Source: an uncultured Paracoccus sp. (GTDB lineage: Bacteria > Pseudomonadota > Alphaproteobacteria > Rhodobacterales > Rhodobacteraceae). Taken from it: a stretch of DNA of 64,000 nucleotides. Of this stretch, positions 27,466 through 36,357 are shown piece after piece. The notes beneath the pieces are model-generated. The model had not been told where the DNA came from. It saw only the letters and a program-made list of their open reading frames with translations, and did no database searches. Within the stretch, counting starts at the first letter, position 1; each line of letters begins with the position of its first letter. The stretch spans positions 158,161-222,160 of the forward strand of contig NZ_CANKWH010000007.1 of NCBI RefSeq assembly GCF_947487305.1, in the 5' to 3' direction. A program made the translations under genes and the position numbers.

Positions 27466-28096
27466 AATGGGTTGCGATTTCATCTCGACACAAGATATTG
27501 TGCACCGGCTTGAACGACCGTCTATGATGAGGGGTAACGCCCATATCTAGGAGCGCGCGTTTATGCGTCGGCGTGGGATAGCCTGCATTCACCTCCCAGC
27601 CATAGCCGGGATATTGTTGCGCCAAATCCTCCATGATGCGGTCGCGCAACACCTTGGCCACGATCGAGGCAGCGGCGATGGTCAGGCATCGGGCATCGCC
27701 CTTGACCACTGCCTCCGCGGGCAGGGTCAGATCGCGCGGCAGGCGATTGCCATCGACCAGCACATGGCAGGGCGCCGTCGCCAGTCCCGCGACCGCCCGA
27801 ACCATCGCCAGATGCGAGGCCTGAAGGATGTTCAGCCGGTCGATCGCCTCGACGCTGACATGGGCGGCGGACCAGTCGCAGTTCTGCATCACCCATTCTG
27901 CCAGCGCCTCGCGCCGTGCCGCCGTCAGCTTTTTCGAGTCGTTCAGCCCCTCAGGAATGTTACCGGGGTCCAGAACCACCGCGCAGGCCGTCACCGGCCC
28001 GGCCAGCGGCCCGCGCCCGACCTCATCCACCCCGGCGACGCGCCGCGCCCCGCGGTCCAGCGCCGCGGCCTCAAAGCTGAAATCCGGGGCGCTCAT
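27464..28096 (-). CDS. rnhB: Ribonuclease HII
   Basis: A 210-residue RNase HII that cleaves RNA in RNA-DNA hybrids and starts ribonucleotide excision repair. The active-site acidic residues are recognisable in VAGVDEVGRGPLAGPV (DExG motif), in VLDPGNIPEGLNDSKKLT and in the HVLVDGNRLP segment. The C-terminal YPGYGWEVNAGYPTPTH with HRRSFKPV is typical. It lies upstream of ccrM in the same direction, a pairing seen in other alphaproteobacteria. It overlaps allA by 4 bp. Confidence 0.95.
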
Positions 28097-28572
28097 GCGG
28101 TGATCGTCACCGGGGCGATCACCACCTCTTCAAGGTTCACCCCGCCGCCCTCGCGGTCCACCACCAGGAAATCGGCGGCGCGGTCCAGCGGCGTCAGCAC
28201 GCCATGCCAGACGCCCGCGCGCAGGTTCACCCCCATGCCGGCGGGCACGATGAAGGCCAGCGGCGCGCCGGGCTTGCCGCCTTCGTCCGGGGCCACGACC
28301 GACAGCCAGGCATCGGGGCCAAGCGGCATGAAGGCCTGCGACCCCAGCGGATGCCGCTCCAAGAGCGCGCAGTCATAGGGCAGGCTGACCGGCTCGGAGC
28401 GGAAGATGGAAATGATCGCCTCGCCCTCTCCGCGCTCGACCGTGGCCAGCGCGTGATGACGCTCGCAGCGCCCGGCATTGATGAACCGGTCGGGCGCCGG
28501 GCGGGCGGTCAGAAGCTCGCCATAGGGGGCGAAGGCCTCGGCGGTGATGGGCGTGGCGGTGATCGTGGTCAT
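28093..28572 (-). CDS. allA: Ureidoglycolate lyase
   Basis: A 159-residue cupin-like AllA that cleaves ureidoglycolate to glyoxylate and urea at the end of purine/allantoin degradation. Family-typical stretches are EAFAPYGELLTA, the RHHALATVERG-like FINAGRCERHHALATVE, ERHPLGSQAFMPLGPDAWL and GVWHGVLTPLD with the metal-binding histidine. No other allantoin genes are near. It overlaps rnhB by 4 bp, so it probably shares a transcript with it. Confidence 0.9.
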   Translation of the reverse strand: MTTITATPITAEAFAPYGELLTARPAPDRFINAGRCERHHALATVERGEGEAIISIFRSEPVSLPYDCALLERHPLGSQAFMPLGPDAWLSVVAPDEGGKPGAPLAFIVPAGMGVNLRAGVWHGVLTPLDRAADFLVVDREGGGVNLEEVVIAPVTITA

Positions 28573-28582
28573 CGGTTTCCTC

Positions 28583-30325
28583 TCAGCGAAGGGCGGCGAG
28601 GCCGTCCAGAATGCGGGTCAGGAATTGCCGGCGGGCGGCGGGATTGGCCAGCCGCGCCACCTCGGTCCGGGCGGCCGCCGACATTTCCTTGCAGCGCGCG
28701 GGGTTTGCCCGCGCCCAGGCCAACTTTTCCTCGAGATCCACGCAATTCAGGCTGACCGGGATGTAGTGAACCCATGGCGTGAAACGCCCGGAATAATAGA
28801 CCTCCCAGCCATCTTCCTCCTTCAGCAGCACCGAGTTGGAATTGATCGCACCGATGAAGTTCGAGCCATGGTCATAGCCTGCAAGCGTCAGCTGGTAGCG
28901 AAAGCGTTGGAAAAAACTTCCACCGGCACGCGGGCGGGCATAGGGGGCCAGCAGCGGATGGCTTGCCAGATCGCGGAAGCGCCAGGCGAGGACCATGCCG
29001 ATGTCAAAGTCCGGATGATCGATCCAGCGGCGCAGGAACGCCAGACGCGGCACATCGCAGAGGCGCGCGAATGTCTCGGCTTGCTGATCGCGATTCTCGC
29101 CTACGGCGCGCAACTGGCTCAAAAGCTGATGCACCGGCCGGCGGGGCAGGCCATCGCGCGGCACGGCACTGCCCGAGATATGACCGCGCCAGACCAGGCG
29201 GTCCTCTTTCTCGTCGAACGGAGTGCGGTCCGGGGATTCGGCGCAGGGCTGGCCGGAGGCGGCGATTTCATGCTGGCCCGGCAGCGGCCAGAGCGCGATG
29301 TTCCGCGCACCTGCGCGGCGGTTATAGGCGAGGATCGGCAGGCCGGGCGGGCCGCCCGAATCCTCGTTGAAGCGGCGGGCGTCCTGCATGTCGATGCGCA
29401 GCGCATCGGTGCGGCCAAGCCGCAGGACGTCGTTCATGACCCCCTCAGGCCGCGCCCATTTTCGTTCATGGCCACGCGCGGTCATCATGATCGGCGTGCC
29501 GCCGCCTGCGCCCTTGCCGATCGCAAAGGGCAAGGGCGCACCTTTCCGGTCGCGCACCCCGTCCCGACCGTCCCAATCGACATAGATGCCCGAGACATCG
29601 CCAATCCCGGCACCGCCGGGGCCCAGCCCCTTCAGGCAGAACCGCGCCAGGTCCTCGACCAGTTCGGGATCTTCCCGTTCGGGGCCGGGGCGCGGGCGAT
29701 CCATCGACGCGGCGAGGCGCTGGTCCAGCGGAGTCCGGTCTTCGGGCTGCCAGCTGTCGCCATCCGGCAACTGGTCGAACGGCAACGCAAGCAGCGACCC
29801 AAGCCTTCGACCGAAGGCAGTCGGCGTTTCCTGCTCCATATCGACCCGGATCAGCCGCGGATCGTCGCCGAAAAGCGCGTCGATCGCAGCCAGGTGTTCC
29901 TGCCAGTCCCGTCGCCAGCGATCGGGCAAAGCCTCCTCGGGCAGGTCAAGATGATGGGCATAGCAGCGGGCGATCACACCAGCGTCCCGCGTCAGCCGGT
30001 CGAGGATCCAGCCATCCGGGTCGCGGGTGGTCAGGATGAAGTACGCCTTCGGAAACGACTGCACGAGATAATCCAGCGCCCGCCACGCCTCGAGCGGCGG
30101 GCGGGCCGGGTTGTTGACGCGGTGCAGCCCGGTCAGCAGGTTCGCATCACGCAAGGGCCGCGGGGGCTTCTGGCCCTTCGCCCGCGCCATCATCAGCGTC
30201 TCGGCCAGCGCGCCCCCATCGTGGTGCAGCACCGATAGCCCGTTCCGGCGGAAGATCTGCGCCAGCCGCTCCTCTCCGCACCAGTCGGGACTGATATGCA
30301 GGAATTGCGGACCGTCAGGCGTCAT
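28583..30325 (-). CDS. Sulfotransferase-like / GT90 (CAP10-type) fusion protein
   Basis: A 580-residue two-part protein. Residues ~1-200 resemble a sulfotransferase: beta-strand FLHISPDWCGEERLAQIF where PAPS-dependent enzymes have PKxGTTSL, then FILTTRDPDGWILDRL resembling the 3'-phosphate-binding region. The usual 5'-phosphosulfate loop is replaced, so sulfation activity is doubtful. Residues ~300-575 match GT90/CAP10-type glycosyltransferases, with KWARPEG, LVWRGHISG, RYQLTLAGYDHGSNFIGAIN, and LKEEDGWEVYYSGRFTPWVH motifs. It may modify a surface glycan or lipopolysaccharide. No signal peptide or membrane helix is visible. Its stop lies 10 bp from the allA start. Confidence 0.8.
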   Translation of the reverse strand: MTPDGPQFLHISPDWCGEERLAQIFRRNGLSVLHHDGGALAETLMMARAKGQKPPRPLRDANLLTGLHRVNNPARPPLEAWRALDYLVQSFPKAYFILTTRDPDGWILDRLTRDAGVIARCYAHHLDLPEEALPDRWRRDWQEHLAAIDALFGDDPRLIRVDMEQETPTAFGRRLGSLLALPFDQLPDGDSWQPEDRTPLDQRLAASMDRPRPGPEREDPELVEDLARFCLKGLGPGGAGIGDVSGIYVDWDGRDGVRDRKGAPLPFAIGKGAGGGTPIMMTARGHERKWARPEGVMNDVLRLGRTDALRIDMQDARRFNEDSGGPPGLPILAYNRRAGARNIALWPLPGQHEIAASGQPCAESPDRTPFDEKEDRLVWRGHISGSAVPRDGLPRRPVHQLLSQLRAVGENRDQQAETFARLCDVPRLAFLRRWIDHPDFDIGMVLAWRFRDLASHPLLAPYARPRAGGSFFQRFRYQLTLAGYDHGSNFIGAINSNSVLLKEEDGWEVYYSGRFTPWVHYIPVSLNCVDLEEKLAWARANPARCKEMSAAARTEVARLANPAARRQFLTRILDGLAALR

Positions 30326-31527
30326 GCCGCCCCGGGTTCAAGCCGGCTGAGGCGGGGCAGGAAGATCGTCAGCACCCCCAACACCGGCAGCACCGAGCAA
30401 AGCAGGAAGACGAAACGGATGCTGGTCGCATCGGCCAGCACGCCCAGCATGGCGGCGGCGATGCCGCCCATGCCGAAGGCGAAACCGAAGAACAGCCCTG
30501 CAATCGTGCCGGTGCGGCCCGGAACCAGCTCCTGCGCGAAGACCACGATGGCCGGGAAGGCCGAGGCCAGAATCAGGCCGATCACCACGCAGAGGATGCC
30601 CGTCGCCACCAGTCCGACATGCGGCAGCAGCAAGGTGAAGGGCAAGACGCCGAGGATCGAGAACCAGATCACCTTCAGCGCCCCGATCCGGTCGCCAACG
30701 ATGCCGCCCAGCATCACGCCAGCAGCCATGCCGGCGAGGAACAGGAACAGCACGATCTGCGCGCCCTGCGTGCCAAGGCCAAAGCGGTCGATGACGAAGA
30801 AGGTCAGATAGCTGTTCATGGCAGCGGTATAGATGTTCTTGGTGAAGACGAGAATGGCCAGAACGACGATCGCCCGGATCACCACCGCGCGCGGCAGCGT
30901 CAGCGCCGGTGCGGGCATGACCTTGGCGGCGCGGCGGCGGCCCTCGGCCCAGTCACCGACCCGCCACAGGACTGCCGCGCCAAGTGCCGCGGCCACCGCG
31001 AACCAGGCGACCGAGGGACGACCCAGCGGCACCACCACGAAGGCGGCCAAGAGCGGCCCCAGTGACTGGCCGAAATTGCCGCCCAGCTGGAACAGCGATT
31101 GTGCCGTGCCGAATCGCCCGCCCGAGGCGATGCGCGCCACCCGAGAGCTTTCGGGGTGGAACACCGCCGAGCCGATGCCGATCAGCATCGCCCCCGCCAG
31201 CAGCATGGAATACTGATGCGCCGTCGCCAGCAGGATCACGCCCACAAAGGTTGACGCCATGCCAAGCGGCAGCGAGCGCGGCTGCGGATGGCGGTCGGTG
31301 ACAGAACCGACCACCGGTTGCAGCAGCGAGGCGGTGATCTGGAAGCCCGCCGTCAGCAGCCCGATCTGGGTGTAATCCAGCGAGAACTCGGCCTGCAGCA
31401 GCGGATAAATCGATGACAACATCGACTGCATGACATCGTTGATCATGTGGCAAATGCTGATCGACCACAGCACCAGCCACGCCGTTGCCTGCGCCGGAGC
31501 GCCTGTTTGCTGCCGGGTCATCGCCAT
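30322..31527 (-). CDS. MFS transporter, fosmidomycin-resistance (Fsr) type
   Basis: A 401-residue major facilitator with twelve predicted helices. The segments HMINDVMQSMLSSIYPLL and GSAVFHPESSRVARIASGGR resemble the Fsr subgroup of drug exporters. The ATG at 31527 places the first helix correctly; an upstream start at 31650 would add a non-hydrophobic 41 residues. It overlaps the start of the GT90 fusion gene by 4 bp, suggesting coupling. A GntR/HutC-type regulator is divergent. The exported compound is unknown. Confidence 0.85.
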   Translation of the reverse strand: MAMTRQQTGAPAQATAWLVLWSISICHMINDVMQSMLSSIYPLLQAEFSLDYTQIGLLTAGFQITASLLQPVVGSVTDRHPQPRSLPLGMASTFVGVILLATAHQYSMLLAGAMLIGIGSAVFHPESSRVARIASGGRFGTAQSLFQLGGNFGQSLGPLLAAFVVVPLGRPSVAWFAVAAALGAAVLWRVGDWAEGRRRAAKVMPAPALTLPRAVVIRAIVVLAILVFTKNIYTAAMNSYLTFFVIDRFGLGTQGAQIVLFLFLAGMAAGVMLGGIVGDRIGALKVIWFSILGVLPFTLLLPHVGLVATGILCVVIGLILASAFPAIVVFAQELVPGRTGTIAGLFFGFAFGMGGIAAAMLGVLADATSIRFVFLLCSVLPVLGVLTIFLPRLSRLEPGAA

Positions 31528-31641
31528 GGGAGCAATCCGTCCATAAAAACTTGCGTATTGTGCAATTCTACTACCAGCCGCGCCCCTGCTTGAACATTGC
31601 AATTCGGCAGCAAACTGCCGATCCGTGAAATCGTCGATTTT

Positions 31642-31666
31642 TCCGAACAATTCAGTTCAGTTCGGA
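31642..31666. promoter_or_regulatory. 7-bp inverted repeat, candidate operator
   Basis: TCCGAAC (31642-31648) and GTTCGGA (31660-31666) form a perfect inverted repeat with an 11-bp spacer in the MFS-GntR intergenic region. A further GTTCGG lies about 30 bp on. It could be a site for the divergent GntR-type regulator. This is weak evidence without a consensus. Confidence 0.4.
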
Positions 31667-31726
31667 TAGTCTTTTAGATAGCTTCCAAGCCGAGTTCGGT
31701 TTTAGGACAATGGGTTCCATCCGCCT

Positions 31727-32503
31727 ATGAAGAAAAGCAGTTCAAGCATGAGTCGGTTACCAGCAGAGGCCGCCACGGGCCTGCGCGGTGTCAGCCCCGA
31801 ACTCGCGGGACGCAGCACTACGACTTGGCAGGCGGTTCGCAACGAGGTTCTGGCGCGAATCCGGTCTCAGGAATGGTCCGCCGGCAAGCTGATTCCCACC
31901 GAGAAGCAACTGGCGACCGAATGGGGCTGTGCCCGGGCGACGGTGAACCGGGCGCTGCGCGACCTCGCCGAGAACGGCATCGTCGAGCGTCGGCGCAAGG
32001 TCGGCACCCGCGTTGCAGCCTCGCCCAGCCTCAAGGCCAGCCGCGAGATCTCGGCCATCCGCAGCGATATCCAGGCGCTTGGCGCGACCTTCAGCTATCG
32101 CCTCTTGCACAGCGAACGGATCGGTGCGCCCTCGGGCATTGCCCGGCACCTGCAGATCGCCAGCGGCGACCCGGTGCAATATGTCAACGCCGCTTTCCTG
32201 GCCGATCTGGTGCCCTATTGCTGTCAGGTCACGTGGCTGAACATCGCCGCCCTGCCCGATCTCGATGGCGTCGATTTGTCCGAGGGCTCGGCCGAGGAAT
32301 GGCTGGAGCATGCCATCCATCCCAACCACGGCCGTATCACCATCATGGCCCTGCCGATCGAGGACGGCAGCGCCGAGACGATGAACCTGCGTCTCGGCAC
32401 CCCGGTCCTGACGATCGAGCGGACCGACTGGTCCGACAGCACCCCCGTCGCCTTTTCGCGCCAATCCTTCCCGCCCGGCCATCGGCTGGTCTATGACCGC
32501 TGA
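31727..32503 (+). CDS. GntR-family regulator with UTRA domain (HutC type)
   Basis: A protein of 258 residues. The winged helix spans about residues 30-100 (LIPTEKQLATEWGCARATVN, then LAENGIVERRRKVGTRV). A C-terminal UTRA ligand domain follows, with QYVNAAFLADLVPYCCQVTWLN and LVYDR. HutC is the best-known member, but no histidine-utilisation genes are here, so the ligand is unknown. It is divergent from the Fsr-type transporter and the GT90 fusion, its likely targets. An alternative ATG lies 21 bases downstream. Confidence 0.83.
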   Translation: MKKSSSSMSRLPAEAATGLRGVSPELAGRSTTTWQAVRNEVLARIRSQEWSAGKLIPTEKQLATEWGCARATVNRALRDLAENGIVERRRKVGTRVAASPSLKASREISAIRSDIQALGATFSYRLLHSERIGAPSGIARHLQIASGDPVQYVNAAFLADLVPYCCQVTWLNIAALPDLDGVDLSEGSAEEWLEHAIHPNHGRITIMALPIEDGSAETMNLRLGTPVLTIERTDWSDSTPVAFSRQSFPPGHRLVYDR

Positions 32504-32531
32504 GCGCATGGCGGGCTGAGCCTGCGGCCCG

Positions 32532-32942
32532 TCACTTCGGACCTTTCTCGCTTTTCTTGAACACGCCCTGCGCCCGGGCGATGACAGTGCCATCCTCGTG
32601 GGTCAGAGTACCTTCAAGGAACAGGGTCTTGCGGCCACCCCCGGTGATCCAGCCTTCGGCCACGGCACGGCCCGGACGACCCGGCGCCAGAAAGCTGACT
32701 GTCAGCGAAAGAGTGGTGAAGGGCTGGCGGCCAGTGTCATCGACCGACAGGCTGGCGGTGGCGCCGAGCGCATTGTCCAGCACCGACATGGCGATGCCGC
32801 CATGCAGACCATTCTGCCGGTTCAGATGCTGCGGCCCGATCTCGAGATGGCAGCGCGCCCGACCATCGCCCTGCCCCACGTCCAGCACATAGCCGATCAG
32901 CGTCTGCGCGCCGGTCTCGTCGCGGATGATGCCGTCCTGCAT
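32532..32942 (-). CDS. PaaI-family hotdog thioesterase
   Basis: A 136-residue hotdog-fold thioesterase. The motif NGLHGGIAMSVLDNALGATA holds the HGG and aspartate positions used for acyl-CoA hydrolysis in the PaaI/YbdB family. The ATG at 32942 follows GGGAGAGGGAA, so the longer in-frame start at 32975 was rejected. It likely hydrolyses an aromatic or short acyl-CoA. It sits alone between a regulator and a cell-wall gene, giving no pathway clue. Confidence 0.82.
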   Translation of the reverse strand: MQDGIIRDETGAQTLIGYVLDVGQGDGRARCHLEIGPQHLNRQNGLHGGIAMSVLDNALGATASLSVDDTGRQPFTTLSLTVSFLAPGRPGRAVAEGWITGGGRKTLFLEGTLTHEDGTVIARAQGVFKKSEKGPK

Positions 32943-33132
32943 GGCTGTTCCCTCTCCCTCGCCTGTTCCCGGCATCAGGGGTATCGACAGGGATGCACGG
33001 GTTCAAGACCGGGCGACCCGCAGGGATTCCGCGTGTCACCGCGACGACATGACCAAAATTTGACGGCCCGCACCACTGGCAAAATCCTGCCGAACAAGGG
33101 ACATTGCCCGGACCGCCACTTCGGAGAGCCTG

Positions 33133-34527
33133 ATGACCATGCGCCCTGTTTCCCTGCTCGCAACCCTCGTCGCCGGCGCACTGCCGGTCATCGCGATGGC
33201 GCAACCGGCCGACAAGCCCTTCAGCGCCGCCGATATCGAGATGGCGACCTTCACCGGTGCGGACCTTGCGCGCGGACGCACGCCCCTGACTGCCAAGGTG
33301 CAGATCCTGCTCGACCGTTCGGGCACCTCGCCCGGGGTCATCGACGGCTTCAAGGGCGGGATGAGCGAAAGCGCGATCAAGGCTTTCGAGCGGCGCGAGG
33401 GGCTGGTGATCGACGGCGTGCTGGACCAGCAGGTCTGGGACCTGTTGCAGCCCTATGCCACGCAGGGCATGACGATGAACTATACCATCACCCAGAGCGA
33501 TGCCGAGGGCCTGGTCGACGCGATCCCCACCGATTACGCCGAGAAGGCGGCCATGTCGGCCATGGGCTATACCAGCATCGCCGAGAAGCTGGGCGAACGT
33601 TTCCACATGGACGAGAAGTTTATCAGCTTCCTCAATCCCGGTGTGGCGCTGGTGCCCGGCTCGACCATCAAGGTCATGGTGACGGCGCAGCCGATCAAGA
33701 AGCAAGTCACCCGCATCATCGTCGACAAGGCCACCCGCCGCGTCGCCGCCTATGACGCGCAGGGCAAGATGGTGGTGGATTACCCGGCCACGGTGGGCTC
33801 GGACGCGACGCCCTCTCCCGCCGGCAATCATACCGTGCTCTCGGTCGCGCTGAACCCGACCTATACCTACAACCCGAAGATCAACTTCAAGCAGGGCAAC
33901 AATGACAAGGTGCTGATCGTGCCGCCGGGGCCGAACGGGCCGGTCGGCAATGTCTGGATTGACCTGTCGAAGCCCACCTATGGCATCCATGGTACGCCGA
34001 CGCCCTCGAAGCTGTTCGTCAACCAGTCGAATGGCTGCGTGCGGCTTACGAACTGGGATGCGCGCGAACTGGCCGGGATGGTCAAGGGCGGCGTCACCAA
34101 GGTGGAATTCCTCGAGCCGGGCGTGACCATCGCCGATGTCACAGGCTATGTCGCCCCGACGACGTCGGTTGCGGCGACCGCTCCGACCACGACACCGACG
34201 CCTGCGACAACCACCGATCCGGCAGCGACGACCGCAACCACCGCGCCGCTGACCCTGCCGACCGAGGCCCCCGCAACCGCCACCACCACCACCACGACCC
34301 CGGCAGTCACCACGACGACCCTGCCCGATCAGGCGACCGTGCCGCTGCCTGAGGCGGCGACCGCGCCCCAGCCCGAACGCGTGCGTGAGGACACGACCGA
34401 GATCGAGGGGGCAGCGGTCGAGGACGAGGATCATGACCTGCTGGACACCGACGCGCTGAGCGCGGCGCTGGCCAAGGCGCTGGCCGAGGGCACCGTCACG
34501 CCGCCGACCGAGGCCGAGGGCCAGTGA
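33133..34527 (+). CDS. L,D-transpeptidase (YkuD) with peptidoglycan-binding domain
   Basis: A 464-residue exported enzyme. A signal peptide (LLATLVAGALPVIAMAQ) is followed by a peptidoglycan-binding helical region (VQILLDRSGTSPGVIDGFKG), then a LysM-like segment and a YkuD catalytic domain. The catalytic signature is NQSNGCVRLTNWDA (SNGCVRL, with nucleophile cysteine), and the upstream histidine lies in YGIHGTPTP. The last ~120 residues form a Thr/Pro/Ala-rich tail. L,D-transpeptidases make 3-3 crosslinks or attach proteins to the wall. Its stop overlaps the GTG start of the extensin-like gene by 4 bp. Confidence 0.9.
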   Translation: MTMRPVSLLATLVAGALPVIAMAQPADKPFSAADIEMATFTGADLARGRTPLTAKVQILLDRSGTSPGVIDGFKGGMSESAIKAFERREGLVIDGVLDQQVWDLLQPYATQGMTMNYTITQSDAEGLVDAIPTDYAEKAAMSAMGYTSIAEKLGERFHMDEKFISFLNPGVALVPGSTIKVMVTAQPIKKQVTRIIVDKATRRVAAYDAQGKMVVDYPATVGSDATPSPAGNHTVLSVALNPTYTYNPKINFKQGNNDKVLIVPPGPNGPVGNVWIDLSKPTYGIHGTPTPSKLFVNQSNGCVRLTNWDARELAGMVKGGVTKVEFLEPGVTIADVTGYVAPTTSVAATAPTTTPTPATTTDPAATTATTAPLTLPTEAPATATTTTTTPAVTTTTLPDQATVPLPEAATAPQPERVREDTTEIEGAAVEDEDHDLLDTDALSAALAKALAEGTVTPPTEAEGQ

Positions 34528-35498
34528 CGGGACGAGCGGCAGGCGCGGGACTGGCTCTGGCGCTGATGGCCGGCATGGCGGTGGCTCAAGCCGTTCCCGA
34601 CCCTGGCGGTGCCGAACGCCCGCCCGAAAAGCCGGTGCAAGCCGAGGCGGTCCAACCCGCACCCGCGCCACCGGAGAAACCGGCTGAGGCGGCGGAGCAG
34701 CCCGCAGATGATGCCGTCGATGCCACCCCGCCCCTCGCACGGCCCGACTCCACGCCCGCAGAGCCTTCTGCCGACAGTTCCGAAGCCGAGGCCGAGCCGG
34801 AGCCCGAGACCGGAAACCCGGGCTCCGACGCGCAGAAGCCCGTCGGCCGGCTGATCCCGCCCGAGGAAACCGCCGCGCCTGAACCGCCCGCAGAGCCGAA
34901 AGGCCCGCCCGTCCGCGAGACGTTGCGCGAAAGCGATTTCGATTACGCCGCCTGCCTGCTGGCGCTGCATGATCTGGGCACAGTCTACGAGGAGATTGCC
35001 GAGATCAGTCAGCCCGATCAGCGCGATTGCGGCATCGCCCGACCGGTCCGGGTGACTGCGATCCTGCCGGGCATCGCGCTGCAAGGGGGCGCGGCGATGC
35101 GCTGCGACACGGCGCGGTCGCTCGGTTTCTGGATGCGCGATTTCGTCCGCCCCGCCGTTGCCCGACTGCCCGATGCGCCGCGCCTCTCAGGGTTGCAGCT
35201 CGGCACCACCTATGACTGCCGCGGCCGTGTCGGGGACGAGGCCGAGGCCAAGCTTTCTGAACATGCCTTCGGCAACGCCATCGACATCAGCGCCTTCACT
35301 TTCCACGATGGCTCGTCCCTGCCGGTCGAACCGCGTCAGGACAGCGGCGACCTGGTGGAATCCTTCCAACGCGCCGTGCGTGGCGCGGCCTGCCTTGAAT
35401 TCACCACCGTGCTTGGTCCCGGCAGCAACGCCAGCCACAACGACCACCTGCATCTGGACATCGCCGCCCGGAACGGCGGCTGGCGGCTCTGCCAATAG
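34524..35498 (+). CDS. Extensin-like C-terminal domain protein
   Basis: A 324-residue exported protein. A signal peptide (GLALALMAGMAVAQ) leads to a Pro/Glu/Ala-rich linker to about residue 130, then an extensin-like C-terminal domain related to D-Ala-D-Ala carboxypeptidase folds. Visible zinc/active-site-type motifs are HAFGNAIDISAFTF and SHNDHLHLDIA, with several cysteines positioned for disulfides. It begins with a GTG overlapping the L,D-transpeptidase stop, so the two probably act together on peptidoglycan. The precise reaction is unknown. Confidence 0.83.
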   Translation: MTGRAAGAGLALALMAGMAVAQAVPDPGGAERPPEKPVQAEAVQPAPAPPEKPAEAAEQPADDAVDATPPLARPDSTPAEPSADSSEAEAEPEPETGNPGSDAQKPVGRLIPPEETAAPEPPAEPKGPPVRETLRESDFDYAACLLALHDLGTVYEEIAEISQPDQRDCGIARPVRVTAILPGIALQGGAAMRCDTARSLGFWMRDFVRPAVARLPDAPRLSGLQLGTTYDCRGRVGDEAEAKLSEHAFGNAIDISAFTFHDGSSLPVEPRQDSGDLVESFQRAVRGAACLEFTTVLGPGSNASHNDHLHLDIAARNGGWRLCQ

Positions 35499-35508
35499 CA
35501 GAGGCCGC

Positions 35509-36240
35509 TCAGCGCCGGTGCTTTTCCATGTCGAGATAGGTCGGATCGAAGCGCGCCAGCTTGACCAGCCCGGCCCAGTCCAGGATCTCGACCTCGTTTC
35601 CGTTCCAGCGCAGCAACCCGCGATCCCGCAGATCACGCACGGCGCGGTTGATGTGGATGGGCGAGTAACCAAGGATATCCGCCAGTTCCCGCTGCAGAAG
35701 CGGCAGGGTGAAGCGATAGTTATCGGCGGCGCCAACCGCGCTCAGCCGCGTGTAGATCTCGCACAGAAGATGCGCCAGATGCGCGCTTGACCGCAGCGAG
35801 GCCGCGGCGACCAGCCATTGCCGGTGCACGGCAGCATCGATCAGCGTCGACATCCACAAAAGCCGCGTCAGATGCGGATAGCTTTCGGTGATCTCGACCA
35901 GTTCCTCGTGATCGACGAATTCGATCTCGGTCGGCCCCAGCGAAATGACCGAATGCTCGAGCCCGGCCAGCACAAAGCCATGCAGATCGACGAAATCACC
36001 GGGAACATGGACGGCCGTGATGACCCGCTCGTCCGGCCGGCCCGACAGCTGGTGAGAGCGCGCCGACATTCCCTGCAGCATCATGCAGCTGCGATTGGCG
36101 ATCCGGTCGACCGGCACAATGACCTCACCGGGGCGAAAGCTGACATGCTCCGTCTTCATCGACCGAAGCCGCTCCAGGTCTTTTTCGCCAATCTCATCAC
36201 GCCGTTGAAGATAGCGGATGAAATACTCGGTTATAGCCAT
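35509..36240 (-). CDS. Crp/Fnr-family transcriptional regulator
   Basis: A 243-residue regulator. An N-terminal cyclic-nucleotide-binding-type beta-roll (HVSFRPGEVIVPVDRIANR, HVPGDFVDLHGFVL) precedes a C-terminal winged helix (RELADILGYSPIHINRAVRDL). There is no N-terminal cysteine cluster, so it is not an oxygen-sensing Fnr. The ATG at 36240 follows CGAGGAGCGGA; a longer start at 36321 is rejected. It lies between the extensin-like gene and the flagellar fliI, without a clear target. Confidence 0.88.
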   Translation of the reverse strand: MAITEYFIRYLQRRDEIGEKDLERLRSMKTEHVSFRPGEVIVPVDRIANRSCMMLQGMSARSHQLSGRPDERVITAVHVPGDFVDLHGFVLAGLEHSVISLGPTEIEFVDHEELVEITESYPHLTRLLWMSTLIDAAVHRQWLVAAASLRSSAHLAHLLCEIYTRLSAVGAADNYRFTLPLLQRELADILGYSPIHINRAVRDLRDRGLLRWNGNEVEILDWAGLVKLARFDPTYLDMEKHRR

Positions 36241-36357
36241 TCCGCTCCTCGTTTGCTGGACCGCGCGGACAGTTGCAAATCGTTCTGGCCGGTGCAATGG
36301 CCGCTTCCAAACAACTAACAATGATTAAGCACACAGCGCGAAATCGGTTGCAGTCAC

